Shown here: piece after piece, positions 1 to 11,483 of the stretch
Position numbering within the stretch: the stretch's first letter is position 1
How the letters are laid out: every line of letters starts with the position of its first letter
Assembly: GCF_048544455.1 (NCBI RefSeq)
Contig: NC_133538.1
Coordinates: 452,985,311-453,049,310 of the forward strand
DNA length: 64,000 nt
Reading direction: 5' to 3'
From: Silene latifolia
Taxonomy: Eukaryota > Streptophyta > Magnoliopsida > Caryophyllales > Caryophyllaceae
Notes under the pieces: generated by a model
Told to the model about the DNA's origin: nothing
The model's database searches: none
Seen by the model: only the letters and a program-made list of their open reading frames with translations
Translations under genes and position numbers: made by a program

Positions 1-269
1 TCTCTAAGCCTAAACAACTGACAATGTTGCTATTACCGAGTTTAACATAATCATATATTTACCTTTGCATGTGCGACCCAACTCCCTAGACTCCCTTTTA
101 TCATATAGTTTACATCTTAATATTTGTTAGTCATCAAACCAAACAACAAACAAACCCAAACGAAATCGACCTTGATAAGAATCTTTCCATAGCAATTCAT
201 AAATGCAATTCCCGTCTCCTTGTGTTCAAGCCCTATTACTACATTAATTTTTGTCTAGGGTAACTATCT
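1..269. other. Unassigned left flank of element A
   Basis: No gag-like reading frame is visible here although a complete chromovirus would have its gag N-terminus in this stretch. The sequence is AT-rich, with a CCGTCTCCTTGTGTTC stretch near 210 that looks like the end of an LTR or leader of another retroelement. I infer that element A is truncated at about 270-290, or that another element replaced its 5' half. The missing sequence to the left would decide. Confidence 0.3.
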
Positions 270-584
270 TTGCATAGGTACATGATAGCCTATCAGAGAC
301 CTTATGTGCCTTCCCCTTCACAAAACTACGCTAAGAAGAGGTTTGTGCCAATAGTACATGAACCAAGAGTGCAAGAACCAAGAAGGCAAGAGCCAATTGG
401 ACAAGTATCCCAACCAAGCAATAACAACCTCAACTTAGAGAAAGCTCGCAAGTGCTTCAATTGTAAGCAAGCCTTACACCCCAGACTTGGATGCTACAAT
501 CGACCTTTGATTTGCTACATTTGTAAGAAGCCCGGACATCATGCCAATGCTTGTCCCAAAAAGAAGGATGATCCTACTCCTTAA
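270..584 (+). pseudogene. gag: gag C-terminal fragment with two zinc knuckles (element A)
   Basis: The readable part is the nucleic-acid-binding tail of a gypsy Gag. It has two CX2CX4HX4C knuckles at about residues 62-75 (CFNCKQALHPRLGC) and 79-92 (CYICKKPGHHANAC), followed by a lysine-rich tail. Gag packages the element RNA in cytoplasmic particles. The reading frame ends at TAA 582-584, but the same frame continues directly into the protease, so this stop is probably a mutated CAA inside a Gag-Pol fusion. The N-terminal capsid-like part is missing to the left. The methionine at 270 is only the first in-frame ATG, not a believable native start. Confidence 0.8.
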
Positions 585-611
585 GCCAAGTCAAGAGGAA
601 CTATCTATGTC

Positions 612-2060
612 ATGAGTCGAGCCAAAGCCACCGCTCATCCTGACATCATTATGGGTATGTTCTTAATTTTTGATCAACCATGCCTTATTCTTTTCGATAT
701 CGGCGCATCCTTATCTTTTATTTCTTCCAAGTTTTCGGAAAAGTTACCTCTTGAGCCTATACCTAGTGAGGATACCCCTATATCCTTACCATCCGGAGAG
801 ATCATCTCATGTTCCTATTCTTTTCTCGATGTCCCTATCTTAATCTCGGAAATTCTTTTCCCCGCTAACCTACTCCGTTTTCCCCTTGAGGGATTCGATG
901 TGATTTTGGGTATGAATTGGTTGTCTAAATATGATGCAAGATTCGAGTGTATAGGTCAAAATATTTGCCTCAAAAGTCCGCAAGGAACCCGTGTTTCCTA
1001 TAAAGGAGTCCGTTCTCAAGAAGGTGTGAAGTTGATTTCCGCTTTGAAGTTGATGAGTGTGGAAAGGAAAGGTCACAAAGTGTTTTTGTGTGCGGTGACT
1101 TCTACCTCTCCTTCTTTGCCGGAGCTTGAAGAAGTGCCCGTGGTTTGTGAATTCGCCGATGTTTTTCCCGAGGAGTTGCCCAGGATACCTCCCGAGCGTG
1201 ATGTGGAATTTTCTATCGACCTTGTACCCGGAACCGGACCGATCGCTAAAGCTCCCTACAGTTTGGCACCAACCGAACTTAAAGAGTTAAGGAAGCAACT
1301 TGATGAGATGATTGAGAAAGGATTTATTCGACCTAGTGCCTCACCTTGGGGTGCTCCTGTTCTCTTTGTGAAGAAGAAAGATGGATCCATGAGACTTTGC
1401 ATTGATTATCGTGAGCTCAACCATGTTACTATCAAGAACAAGTAACCTCTACGAAGGATTGAAGACTTGTTTGATCAACTCAAAGGTGCTTTTACTTTTT
1501 CCAAGATTGATTTCAGATCCGGTTATCATCAAATCCCCGTTCGTGATTCCGATATTCTGAAAATTGCCTTTAGCATGAGATATGGACATTTTGAGTTTAA
1601 GGTGATGCCCTTTGGTTTAACCAATGCTCCCACTATCTTCATGGACTAAATGAACCGAAATTTTAGTGAGTTATTGGACAAGTGTGTTGTGGTCTTCATC
1701 GACAATATTCTTATCTTTTCTAAGTCCGAGGAAGAGCATGCTCATCATCTTCGTATTATGTTAGAGGTTCTTCGTCGTCAAAAGTGGTTTGCCAAATTTT
1801 CCAAGTGTGAATTTTGGTTGTCTAATGTGTCTTTTCTTGGTCATGTGATATCCAAGGAAGGTGTTATGGTGGACCCTTCGAAGATTGAAGCCATGATGGA
1901 ATGGAAGAGCCCGACCAATGTTGGTGAGATCCGTAGTTTCTTGGGTTTGGCGGGTTACTACCGTCGCTTTGTGAAGGATTTTTCTAAGCTTGCTAGACCG
2001 ATGACTCAACTTTTTAAGAAAGAGACCAAGTTCTTGTGGACCGAAGCTTGTGAGGAAGCG
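612..2060 (+). pseudogene. pol: pol: aspartic protease and reverse transcriptase (element A)
   Basis: The protease has the motif FDIGAS near 692-709, where functional elements have D-S/T-G-A; the serine is replaced by isoleucine. The reverse transcriptase follows from about 1140, with the usual [26 protein letters not shown] and [14 protein letters not shown] blocks. The catalytic box reads FIDN instead of FIDD (AAT at 1704-1706), so one metal-binding aspartate is lost. In-frame stops lie at 1443-1445 and 1647-1649 without any indel. The enzyme would copy element RNA into DNA. The fold is clear; loss of activity is inferred from the missing aspartate and the stops. Confidence 0.85.
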
Positions 2061-2485
2061 TTGCAAGAGTTGAAGAGAAGGTTGACTACCGCTCCCGTTT
2101 TGAGCTTACCTGAGGATGGAGTGGAGTTTGATGTGTTTTGTAATGCTTCTAAGATGGGTTTAGGTTGTGTTCTTATGCAAAATAGGAGGGTTGTTGCTTA
2201 TGCTTCATGATAATTGAGAGTTCATGAAGTGAACTACCCTACTCACGATCTTGAGTTAGCCGCCGTTGTTCATGCCTTAAAGATGTGGAGACATTACCTC
2301 ATTGGAGTTCATTGCTGTATCTACACCGATCATAAGAGTTTAAGGTATATTTTCGCCCAAAAAGAGTTGAATATGAGATAGCGTCGTTGGTTGGAGTTAG
2401 TGAATAACTATGATTTGGAATTTTTATATCATGAAGGAAAGGCAAATGTGGTTGCCGATGCTCTTAGTAGAAAGTCAACTTATTC
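2061..2485 (+). pseudogene. pol: pol: RNase H domain (element A)
   Basis: This is the RNase H that would remove RNA from the RNA-DNA hybrid. It continues in the reverse transcriptase frame. The expected TDAS box reads CNAS (AAT at 2142-2144), replacing the first catalytic aspartate. Later blocks ([45 protein letters not shown]) are well kept. Stops lie at 2208-2213 (TGA TAA in tandem, where related elements have Arg-Gln) and 2379-2381 (TAG, where they have Gln). All three fit C-to-T changes in CGA, CAA and CAG codons. Confidence 0.8.
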
Positions 2486-3830
2486 CTTGAGTGTTATCCG
2501 TGTGCTTCCTGATGACCTTTGTGCTGAGTTTCGTAAGTTAAGTTTGAAAATTGTGGAAAGTGGTTTTGATTACCTTGGTGCTATGGTGGCCGAACCCGTT
2601 ATTCTTCGTGAGATTCGTGATAACCTAGTGGATGATGCTACTTTCAAAAGATTTCAAGCAAAGCTTCTTGAAGGGAAAGCTAAAGATTATGAGATTGATG
2701 CTAGTGGATATCTTCGTTACCAAAGCCTCATATATGTCCTCGATGTTGTTGAGTACTTGAGAAAGAGAGTTCTTGAGGAAGCTCACTTATCCCCTTATTC
2801 AATTCATCCCGGAGGAGACAAGATGTATAAAGATTTAAAGCTTCATTTTTGGTGGCCTCACATGAAGAATGGCATTGTAACTTATGTTGGGAAATGCCTT
2901 ACTTGTCAACAAGTGAAGATTGAGCATAAGAGACCCGGAGGTTTGCTACAACCGTTGGATGTACCTTTGTGGAAATGGGAGTCCATCTCCATGGATTTTT
3001 TTTTGGCTTTGCCTAAGACCGTTGGTGGAAAGGATGTCGTATGGGTGATTGTGGATAGATTGACCAAGTGTGCTAGGTTCATCCCTATCACAGAAACTTG
3101 GAGTTTAGATAGACTTGCTAGTGCCTATGTTGAGGAGATTATTCGTTACTATGGTGTTCCTAAGGAGATAATGTCGGATCGTGACCCGAGATTTTGTTCG
3201 ATATTTTGGAAGGCCTTATAAGATGCTATGGGTAGTAAGTTGTTGATGAGTACCGCTTTTCATGCCGCTACCGATGGTCAAACCAAAAGGACAATTCAAA
3301 CCCTTGAATATTTGTTGCGCATTTGTGCCCTTGATTTCCTTATTAGTTGGGAGAAGAGCCTACCTTTGGTGGAATTTTCCTAAAACAATAGTTATCATGC
3401 TTCTATCAAGATGGCTCCTTATGAAACCTTATATGGAAGAAAGTGCCGTAGTCCGATTGTTTGGGATCAAGCAAGTGATGTTCGTGATCTAGGACCCGAC
3501 AAGCTAGCCGAGATAATTGACCAAGTGAAGATCATCCGAGAAAGAATGAAAGCCGCTCAAGATCGCCAAAAGTCTTACGCCGATGTTCGCCGTCGACCCT
3601 TGGAGTTTGAAGTTGGTGATAAAGTGTTCTTGAAAGTATCCCCGATGAAAGGAGTAAAGAGATTTGGAGTCAAAGGAAAGTTGAGTCCAAAGTACATTGG
3701 ACCCTATGATTTTGTGAAAAGGATTGGTCTTCACTTGGATTTACCCCTGAGTTTGGGTAAAGTTCATAATCTGTTCCATGTGTCTCAACTTAGGAAGTAC
3801 ATTAGCGACCCAAGTCATATGTTGTAAAAT
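2486..3830 (+). pseudogene. pol: pol: integrase with HHCC finger and GPY/F module (element A)
   Basis: The zinc finger is visible in the segment ending GKCLTCQQVK (about 2890). The catalytic core carries the first aspartate in SMDFF (about 2991) and the second in SDRDPRF (about 3175). The third acidic residue should be Glu in GQTERT, but the sequence reads GQTKRT (AAA at 3285-3287), so the D,D-35-E triad is broken. Stops lie at 3219-3221, 3381-3383 and 3825-3827. The GPY/F module (KYIGPYDFVKRIG) and the block [17 protein letters not shown] follow. The integrase would insert the cDNA into chromatin. Confidence 0.85.
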
Positions 3831-3927
3831 GAAATTCCCGAGCTTGAGCCTAGTCTTTCTTTTGAAGAAAGACCATTTGTATTTTGGATAAGAAAGATAA
3901 GAAGTTAAGGAGTAAAGTTGTCACCTT

Positions 3928-5277
3928 CACTACTACAGAAATAGGCTTAGAGAACTGTTGAAATTAGCATTAGAGAACGCCTCTAAGGCGTTCTTCAACT
4001 CAGTGTTCTCTAAAGCTTAGAGAACTGTTAGATGAGGCGTTTTGTATTCAGAGTCATAGAGAACGGCTCAAATGAGCTTTAGAGAACACCTGATAAGCGT
4101 TCTCTTTTCCTAGGAAAAGAGAACGGTTGAGTAAGCTAACAGTTCTTTATCCCTTTTGTTTTTTTTTAAAAAAAAATTATTGATGATACTTGGATAAAAT
4201 TAATATATTTGTTCTCATTAAAATCAAATATTTATACCAATACACTTGTTTCACAACCTGCAAATTAACTAGGTCTTACTCTGTATTACATAACTTCAAA
4301 ACATAAGAAATCATAACGAAGTATAAATCAGGGAGGTTAAATTGAGGGAGCATAAGAAAATTACCATAACAATCGCAAGCATCTTTTTCTATAGCAATCA
4401 CACAAGAAATTTGAACTCATTTGCTCTAGCCATCTCCCTTCATCTCCACCTAATAAAAACGACAAAGATATTAAACCACCTTCAATGATACAATAATTTG
4501 GTGATCACATAAGAGACTTAATACTATCTAATTCTTAGCAAGGTATACTTTGAAGCAATGCATCAAAAATTATATATTCGACCAGGTCGACCACGTGCTT
4601 GTAATGATGCAACCAAACAATTTGGGTAGAGACACGATCATTCAAGTAAAAAGGTCAAGCCTACGAAGAGTCAAATGTATATCCATCATATGTTTCAGCA
4701 AGTAGAACAAAAAAAAAAGTCCAGACCTTGCGAGAAACTTAGACAAGAAGCCAAATGATCTATCTTTATCCAATTTATATTAGCATCTTCTATCTTAGAC
4801 TTGGAACAAGAAACTTTAAGCCACCAATAATCCTTTGAATAAGGCACAAACAACACAGTCGGATAAGAGTTAAATTAGGAATTTTGTACTTGTATAATTA
4901 ACAAGTCAAGTGCGTCTAACTCGCTTATAGCTAGATAAGAATAGAATAGATCGATGGATATACCATTATATAGCTGTAGATAAAATACCAGACGAACATA
5001 CCATTGTATAACTAACAAGTCAGCCAAAAATAATCGAGAAAATATTGTGTACATAAATATTTTGGCAAAAGCCAAAGAATGTTAACAACATCCAAATAGA
5101 TAACTCTCCAAATAGATAACTCGATTGACTAGCGGTAAATAAGAATTCCACGGTAATTATGAGATAGTATAAGTCGCTGACATTAATCTTAAAAGTAACA
5201 CATCTCGTAGTCTAAATATTTGAGCAAGAAAACTGAGAGCTGAGATATATTCAAATTATTGATAAAATCTGCACCCG

Positions 5278-5318
<41 letters not shown>

Positions 5319-6281
5319 ACATACATCAATGTACTTTGGCAATCTTAACACCCTTAAATGCTTATTTCTATCTATGCAACAAGATATGGTAGCTTCATAG
5401 GTAAATGTTTCATAGCCTCGATATTGTGTGTTCTTCTCCTTGAATTGTTTATCAGTCCCTGTGATACAACAAGAGGTATGGTTGGATAAGTGGCAATCAT
5501 GGAATTACAGCAAGCATTCTGCAAACCTATTTGAATTAGTGGCGTAAAAATAATTTCTTGTAGAGTATCCAATAAGGAATAGCGGCGACCAATATTTAGC
5601 AATTAGACTGTAGACAATTAGGATAATTTTGACAAGAATTTAACAAGAACAGAAAAGAGTAGATGAAATACTAGTAGGATTGATGTAAGAGGTGTGAAAC
5701 AACAAGACAAATTGGGAAGAACCGCAGCTTGAACACAAATACTAATAGTTTGTATCAACTTACCAATTGAAAACGAACAACAGATCGAACACAAATTGGG
5801 AATTAGGGTTTACTTAAAATGAAATTGAAAACGAAAAATTAGACAAGAATAACCAACTTACCAATTGAAAAGAACAAAAATGATGAAGGAGTTAACGTAG
5901 TGCAGTAGAGCGAACGAAGACCGGACGTAGCGGTGCACGAAATTTTTAGGGCGAACCGCCTAAAAGAGAAGTAATCAGAAAATAAAACAAAAAGGATGAA
6001 GGAGGTGAGTGGTATGTGTGCATCATTCAATTCAATATTCAATATAACAAATTAATAATTAATAATTTATAAATTAATACTAATATTAATATAATAATAG
6101 AAGTAGGAATAAGCGCTTCCTTGTACCCATCACATAGATAATGTTTATTACCACAGGTGTTCTATATTTTAGTTTTAAATAACAGTTTTGTGTTGGGAGC
6201 GTTCTCTATTAATCTAGAAGACGCTTATCCAATTAAGGTGTTCTCTATCTAGTGTTACTTATTCCATTAATTGTAGTAGTG
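3928..6281. mobile_element. Non-autonomous CACTA (En/Spm) element 1
   Basis: It begins CACTACTACAG and ends TGTAGTAGTG, the canonical CACTA inverted terminus, and is flanked by the 3-bp duplication CTT (3925-3927 and 6282-6284). At 2354 bp with no transposase similarity it must rely on a partner in trans. Both ends carry subterminal copies of AGAGAACGG-type motifs and their complements. A poly(A) run lies at about 5278-5315. Short reading frames inside show no recognisable product. Confidence 0.92.
3947..4150. repeat. Left subterminal repeats of CACTA 1
   Basis: Several direct and inverted copies of TAGAGAAC(G/T)G-like units (for example GAGAACGCC paired with GGCGTTCT) are packed into about 200 bp. 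In CACTA elements, subterminal repeats are where the element-encoded DNA-binding protein attaches. Matching copies (GCGTTCTCTA) occur in the right end near 6195-6250. Confidence 0.7.
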
Positions 6282-6413
6282 CTTAGTGAAAGTTTTGTGG
6301 AAGTGCGGTAACGTGGAAAAAGTGACATGGGAACCGGAAGCTTCTATGCATATTAAGTACTCGGAGTTGTTTTCTTAAGGTAATCTCCCTTACTTCAAGT
6401 TTTGAGGGCGAAA

Positions 6414-6430
6414 CCTTTTAAAAGGAGAGG
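6414..6430 (+). other. Polypurine tract of element A
   Basis: The purine-rich run AAAAGGAGAGG lies just before the LTR start TGTAACACCC (6435). This is the expected primer site for plus-strand DNA synthesis and fixes the orientation of the element as +. Confidence 0.7.
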
Positions 6431-6434
6431 TGAT

Positions 6435-8475
6435 TGTAACACCCACCCTTTTCGTATAATAGCTATAAAAATATTTTAAATTATTTTATTTAATTAATTT
6501 TATTTCAAACATAATTTTTATTAAAGCTATGATTTTAAAGCGTAATCTATATAAAATATATATATTAGTCAGATAGGAATAATAATGATAATAATTATTA
6601 TTATTATAATAATAATAAAATTCCGTCTTAAGTTATAGTAGATTTAAGACGTATTTCCGTCTAGCACAAGACCGTCACATTTCCACATATGAGACTAGAT
6701 TAATCTCGACCTATCCCATACCGACAACACATCCCTTACCTTTTGCACCTAACTAACTTAATAATAATTTTTACACTTACTCTCACCCTCACTCTCAATT
6801 GGGACCGGCCAATCCAAGCATTCCCCTTCCTTTTGCTTCTTTCTTTTCGAAACATTACCCAACAAACAACAAAACAAACAGTGACCACAAACTCCATTTT
6901 TTCGACCCTTCAAGCTCAAATTCCGACCTCGTTTCTCAACCGTTTCCCTTAATTTTTCCGCCATTCTCTTTCTCTTTCCGTCCTTCAACTTTCTAGGTAA
7001 TAAAGTCTCACTCTTGTAGAGGTTTCAAAATCAACCATCTTATAAAATTTTCGACTTTTAGCTCAAATACTTCATTTCCTTCTTTATAGGTGAAGAATTT
7101 GAAGACTCGGAGGGAGACTCGTACATTGTGGAGCATTCGCTTGAAGATTGAAGAGCATTCGAGGTAACGGTGATAGATTACTCCACAAAGTGTCGAAATT
7201 TCGTCCCTCTTACTCGGTTTTTCACTCCTTGGTCTTAAAGTTTGGTTCTTTGTGTTTTTTTTTCATATAAATGGTTGAACATGTCGGAATAATACTCGAC
7301 TTCTGTGCTTACTTAAAGTGTTTTAATGTCGTATGTTTACATGACGAATTTCAGTCTTAATGTGCTAGTAAATGGCCCTGTTTTGGCACGCGTTTTGGGC
7401 AGGGGATTGGACTGTCTTTGGGGCGGTTTTGCTATGTACTTCGGGACTGTTTTTGAGTTGCTTTATACTTGTGAATTTCTGTTTTAAACCCGCCTCAAAT
7501 GTTGTCTTAGTATGACTCGGTTTTGGACTACTTGAGCTTTGTTTATTACCCACATAGACAGGTGGTTATGGCCTGCTCTGTGGGTCTATTTTAGGCCGGC
7601 TTTTGGTGGTTGTTTGGGTGGTTGTTTGGGTGGTTGTTTGGGTGGTTGTTTGGGCTGTTGTTGGGCGGATATTGGTAGCTATTTTGGGTGTGTGTAAGTG
7701 GTTGTTTTCAATAGAAGTGTCGATGTGTATTTCCGTCTCAAGCATACTCATGAATTCGCCTTGTTATTTATATGAAATGTTGCGATTAGGTAAATGTTTG
7801 TGTAGTGGGTTGGACCGTCTTAAAGGTGTTGGCCACGGTTTGTGGCTGGCCGTGGGGGACAGGCGGTGGACAAGGCTGGGAAGGGCTGATGGCTGGTCGT
7901 GGGGTGGTGGTTCTGCCATGGCCTGACTGCCTTTAAGGTGGTCTCGGGTGGGAGGATCATGGATACACCATGTTCCCATCTCCCTTTGTCTTCTTTTGTG
8001 TTGATATGCCTTAAAACATGTATGATCCCATGTTTAGTTGTAATTCAATTCATTTATATCTTATTTAATATGATTAACTGTTTATGTTCTTTGTTATATT
8101 CGTTTTGACGTTTTGTTGCTGAGAGAACCTTGAGTTACTCCCCACTGACTGTGGCTTTCATGTTTACATGAATGATAGGTTGGTGAAGATGCTTATGTGG
8201 GGTAAGACGTGTGAGCTAGCGATTACCTTGGACTTTTAGATTTCTTATTCACCGCTTAGACTCGCCTCTTTTATTATGTCATTTGAGGGATATATTTTCC
8301 CCACCTTTTGACCATTTTATTTGTATGAACCTATGTTTTTATTTCCACATACTTTTCCCGTTGAATTATTGTGACTACCGCATGCTAAACTCTATCTACT
8401 AAATAAAATTTTTTAAAATTCCTCATTTTCCGCATATATTTAGTAGTTTACATTCCACTTTATCACGGGGCGTCA
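6435..8475 (+). repeat. 3' LTR of element A
   Basis: It starts TGTAACACCC directly after the polypurine tract and I place the end at CGGGGCGTCA, giving about 2.04 kb. The terminal TG...CA pair supports these limits. The 5' partner is outside the window or lost, so the right edge is less certain than the left. No gene is recognisable inside; short frames at 6743-6996 and 7603-7926 look incidental. Confidence 0.65.
7604..7652 (+). repeat. 12-bp minisatellite inside the LTR
   Basis: The unit GTGGTTGTTTGG repeats about four times head to tail, then decays. It is G/T-rich on this strand. Confidence 0.85.
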
Positions 8476-8820
8476 AAAAATTGGTATAATCTGTATAGAA
8501 CTTTTACGTGTTTTTTTATTGTATATATCTCAACTTTGAACATAAATTATTACTCCTTGCCTCTTCAAGAATGTACTTTCAATTTTTTGTTTAAAATCTT
8601 TATTACCCAGACTTTTGAATGGACTCTATGCCGGTACTCGATAGTCGGTACCATGATGTTTCATAGGTTTCACTTCAGTGACTTAGAAATTTGATCAATT
8701 TATTACTAATGTCATCTTTGTTTTGAAACTATTCGCACTTTGGTGTTCTAACATGTAACATAGTCAAAATTAAAAAAACTAATGACACTAGCAAGCATAT
8801 TTGAAAGGTGCAGATTTATA

Positions 8821-9078
8821 CTCCCTCCATTCAACTCCACATGACCCTTTTCTATTTTACACACTATTCACAAGTGAGCATTCACTATCAATTTTCTCTC
8901 AATACGTAAGTGAAAATATATTCATGTGAGATCTTCTTTGATTCGTCTTTACGAGTACATTAAAAATATCTAACTTTTAAAATTTTAGCAAATACGTAGC
9001 TAACGATATTTACCGCGTAAAACACGCGTTGGCAAACGTGAAAAAAGAAAAGGGCCTTGTGGAGTTGAATGGAGGGAG
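8821..9078. mobile_element. Stowaway-like MITE
   Basis: The ends are perfectly matched inverted repeats beginning CTCCCTCCATTCAACTCCAC and ending with its complement GGAGTTGAATGGAGGGAG, flanked by TA on both sides (8819-8820 and 9079-9080). The CTCCCTCC terminus and TA duplication are the signature of Stowaway elements mobilised by Tc1/mariner transposases. It is 258 bp and non-coding. Confidence 0.9.
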
Positions 9079-9660
9079 TATTCAATAAGATACTTTGGTG
9101 AGTTTTTAGAATAATTTTACAAGTAAATCTACTTTATATGCTTAAAGACGTGTGGTTTAGTGTAAATTTTAGTTATGCATATCCCGTCTCAATTATTTAT
9201 TTATCTTTAATTAGAATACCTTAAGGTCACTAAATTCAAAAACTACAATCACTGAAGGCACCTCAATCAGATGTGTAAAATTGCGAGATTTTAAAAGGAC
9301 GATTAGCTTAAATCTCATGTGAAATTTTTTATAAAGGCTTTTGTTGATAACAATGATTTTATCGCGTAGAGTGAATTCGATAATACAAGGTTGCTTTCAT
9401 AGATAGTGGTTAAAATTTACACAAAATAATATTGTTATGGTTTGCAGGGTACATTCGAGTACATTGGTACATCGATACAAACACATCAATGAGAAATACA
9501 ACTTGATATACTTGACGAATTGGCAGATATAAGTTGTGCTTCAATGGAGACCAGCAGCAAGTTAGCCGGTCCGGATTCTCTCCATTACCCTTCTTTCCAT
9601 TATCTATCCATTACTTATTAATGGACCGGAATGCTTCTGGGGACAAAATGAAGCACAAAT
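9079..9660. other. AT-rich spacer without recognised feature
   Basis: I see no supported gene, RNA or repeat boundary in this stretch. The same holds for 8476-8820. Confidence 0.5.
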
Positions 9661-9838
9661 TCTTATTTGTGACGGAGGGTATCCGTCACAAATAAGAGAC
9701 GGGTACCATATTGTCTCACAAAAAACCCATAGGGGGTGAGAGAAGAAGGAGCACATGGGGTGGGTGCCCACCTTGTCCCCTCTACCCATTTCCACTCACA
9801 AAATACCCGTCGCAAGATCCGACCCGTCACAAGCAAGA
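9661..9838. mobile_element. Inverted-repeat MITE with TTGTGACGG termini
   Basis: The left end TCTTATTTGTGACGG pairs with the right end CCGTCACAAGCAAGA with two mismatches. An extra internal copy makes a hairpin near the left end (9664-9694, TATTTGTGACGG pairing with CCGTCACAAATA). The element is about 178 bp and non-coding. No clear target duplication is visible, so the superfamily stays open. Confidence 0.6.
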
Positions 9839-11483
9839 CTTATTGAGAATGAAGAGCCTAGATTAGTTTTGGGCACTTCAATCTCCATCTCAATTTGTAT
9901 ACAATCTTGATAAATCTAAACCGTTAATTTTTTCTTCAAATCAAATTATACCTCCATTAATAGGTAATGAAGAGGAGGAGGTAATCGAGATGATTCATAT
10001 GTCAAGTCAACAACCCCGGGCCCAAGTCGTAAACTCGCGTTTCTTTTTACACAACCTTATACGGAGTATTTGTTGTTGATTTTAAACTACTCATTGCTTT
10101 TTGCCTATTTCAAGGTCTCAAAAGTCTGAAATCGACCACTATTTGTAGACATTTATCATTATTTGTATAGTTTTTAAATGCTTCGCAGTAAAATATTAAA
10201 ATTGAATAGTTGTCTTATAATTTGGCAACTACTCTGTATGACTTCAAGTTAGGTTTTATTCCTCTATGTCTTCCCGTTCCGAGTTTTCTTTTGGTTTCGT
10301 TATTTGTAATTATAGTCAAAGACTACCATATTTTTTTAGTAGTCATTCATCTTTACTTAATAAATGAACTTTTCAAGTGATATTAAAATCTCTATCTCCA
10401 TATAAAAAAATAATAATAATATAGAGTAATAAAATTACTTTAGCATTAGTAGATAAAATAAGATAAGTTGTGGTATACGAGCTTTAAGTATTTGTTTTTC
10501 GTGCAAACATAACTGAGATAGAATTTAATTATCTAATTAAGTGAACACGAACAACGTTATCATTTGTTTTATATCTCACTCGCTTATCAAATAGTGATAA
10601 TTATTGAGAGAGATAAAGGAAGTATATAATAACTAAATATTACACTGGTATGATCCAGACAACGCCCGGGCTTGAAGTACATAATATCGCTTGAAAAGTT
10701 CCTCATTTATGTTATTTGGAAATTAAGAGCACGCTAATTAAAAGTTAGATTTTAGGCATCTATTGGAACTTAAATTTCAAACCATATTATAACAGTGATA
10801 TTAGAATATTCAACTTTTGCTAAGAGTCTCAATGATATAAAACTACTATATTAGAAAATTCAACTTCTGCTAAGAGTCTAAATTATATAAAATTTCAAGA
10901 AGATATGTAATTTTTTGCACCAATAAACATCAACTTTATTTTTTTTAACAATTTCTTAAAGATTAGAATTTTTTAATGAACTTTTGGGGAACAGAACATA
11001 AACTACATACATCCAAGGTATGTTATATAGTCTGGAACTACAACAGACAGTCCGTTCCTACATAAAAACTACAAAGAATCCTTATCAGATTTTCAAACCT
11101 AGCATAAGTTATAGGTAAGGTAAAACTCTAACTAGTTTACGCTTTCTTACTCTTAGAGTTGTGCGACCTATGGGATATGGTTCGAGAACTTAGTCGAATA
11201 CGCAATATAAAATATTGCATAAGAAAGTATTACGACTTAGAAATCTAAACAAAATTGAAAATTTAATATGACATTGACTGAGAAAGGTTAATTGGAAATA
11301 TAATAGTAGTAATTTGCATTATGAAGCACCGATTTCGGTTCAAATTTGGAAAATATTGGATTTCCAATGGTCGTGAACTGCATAAAAGTCGCAATAAATC
11401 AAATTCTTCTATTATATTCGTTATAAAAATGTTTTCAAAGCAACAATTTCAAGTAAAATATTCACAAATTATTTTTGATATTA
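9839..11483. other. AT-rich spacer, possibly the body of a non-autonomous Helitron
   Basis: No coding similarity is apparent. Because a Helitron-like 3' terminus follows directly, part of this stretch may be the body of that element, but I could not place a 5' TC terminus. Confidence 0.35.

Larger units (their letters stand above)
3831..6378 (+). pseudogene. pol: pol C-terminus: chromodomain split by a CACTA insertion (element A)
   Basis: The 5' half lies at about 3880-3927 and the 3' half at 6285-6375, ending at TAA 6376-6378. If the CACTA and one copy of its CTT duplication are skipped, the frame runs across the junction into a chromodomain core with VLWK and VTWEPE blocks, the counterpart of ILWSNHETEEATWEAE in element B. 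A 1-nt frameshift lies just upstream (about 3878-3888). Chromodomains of this class help direct integration to heterochromatin. Confidence 0.75.
270..8475 (+). mobile_element. Ty3/gypsy chromovirus (Tekay-like), element A, 5'-truncated, with 3' LTR
   Basis: Domains appear in the order gag zinc knuckles, protease, reverse transcriptase, RNase H, integrase, chromodomain, polypurine tract, then an LTR starting TGTAACACCC, which is the plan of plant chromoviruses. The 5' LTR and most of gag are missing. The coding part stays in one frame from 270 to about 3880 but carries roughly ten stop codons, so it cannot make a full polyprotein. A CACTA element (3928-6281) interrupts the chromodomain. The lineage name Tekay is inferred from the chromodomain, the TGTAACACCC LTR terminus and similarity to element B. 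Confidence 0.85.

Noticed and set aside
1-269. 5' LTR of element A
   Set aside because: No TG start, no primer site and no similarity to the 3' LTR at 6435-8475 visible by eye.
6743-7001. Possible small genes in the 3' LTR of element A
   Set aside because: Overlapping frames on both strands without motifs, all within the LTR; treated as chance.
10650-10690. Second Helitron end at AACGCCCGGGCTTGAAGTAC
   Set aside because: GCCCGGGC is a simple palindrome without a stem-loop and no CTRR end follows.
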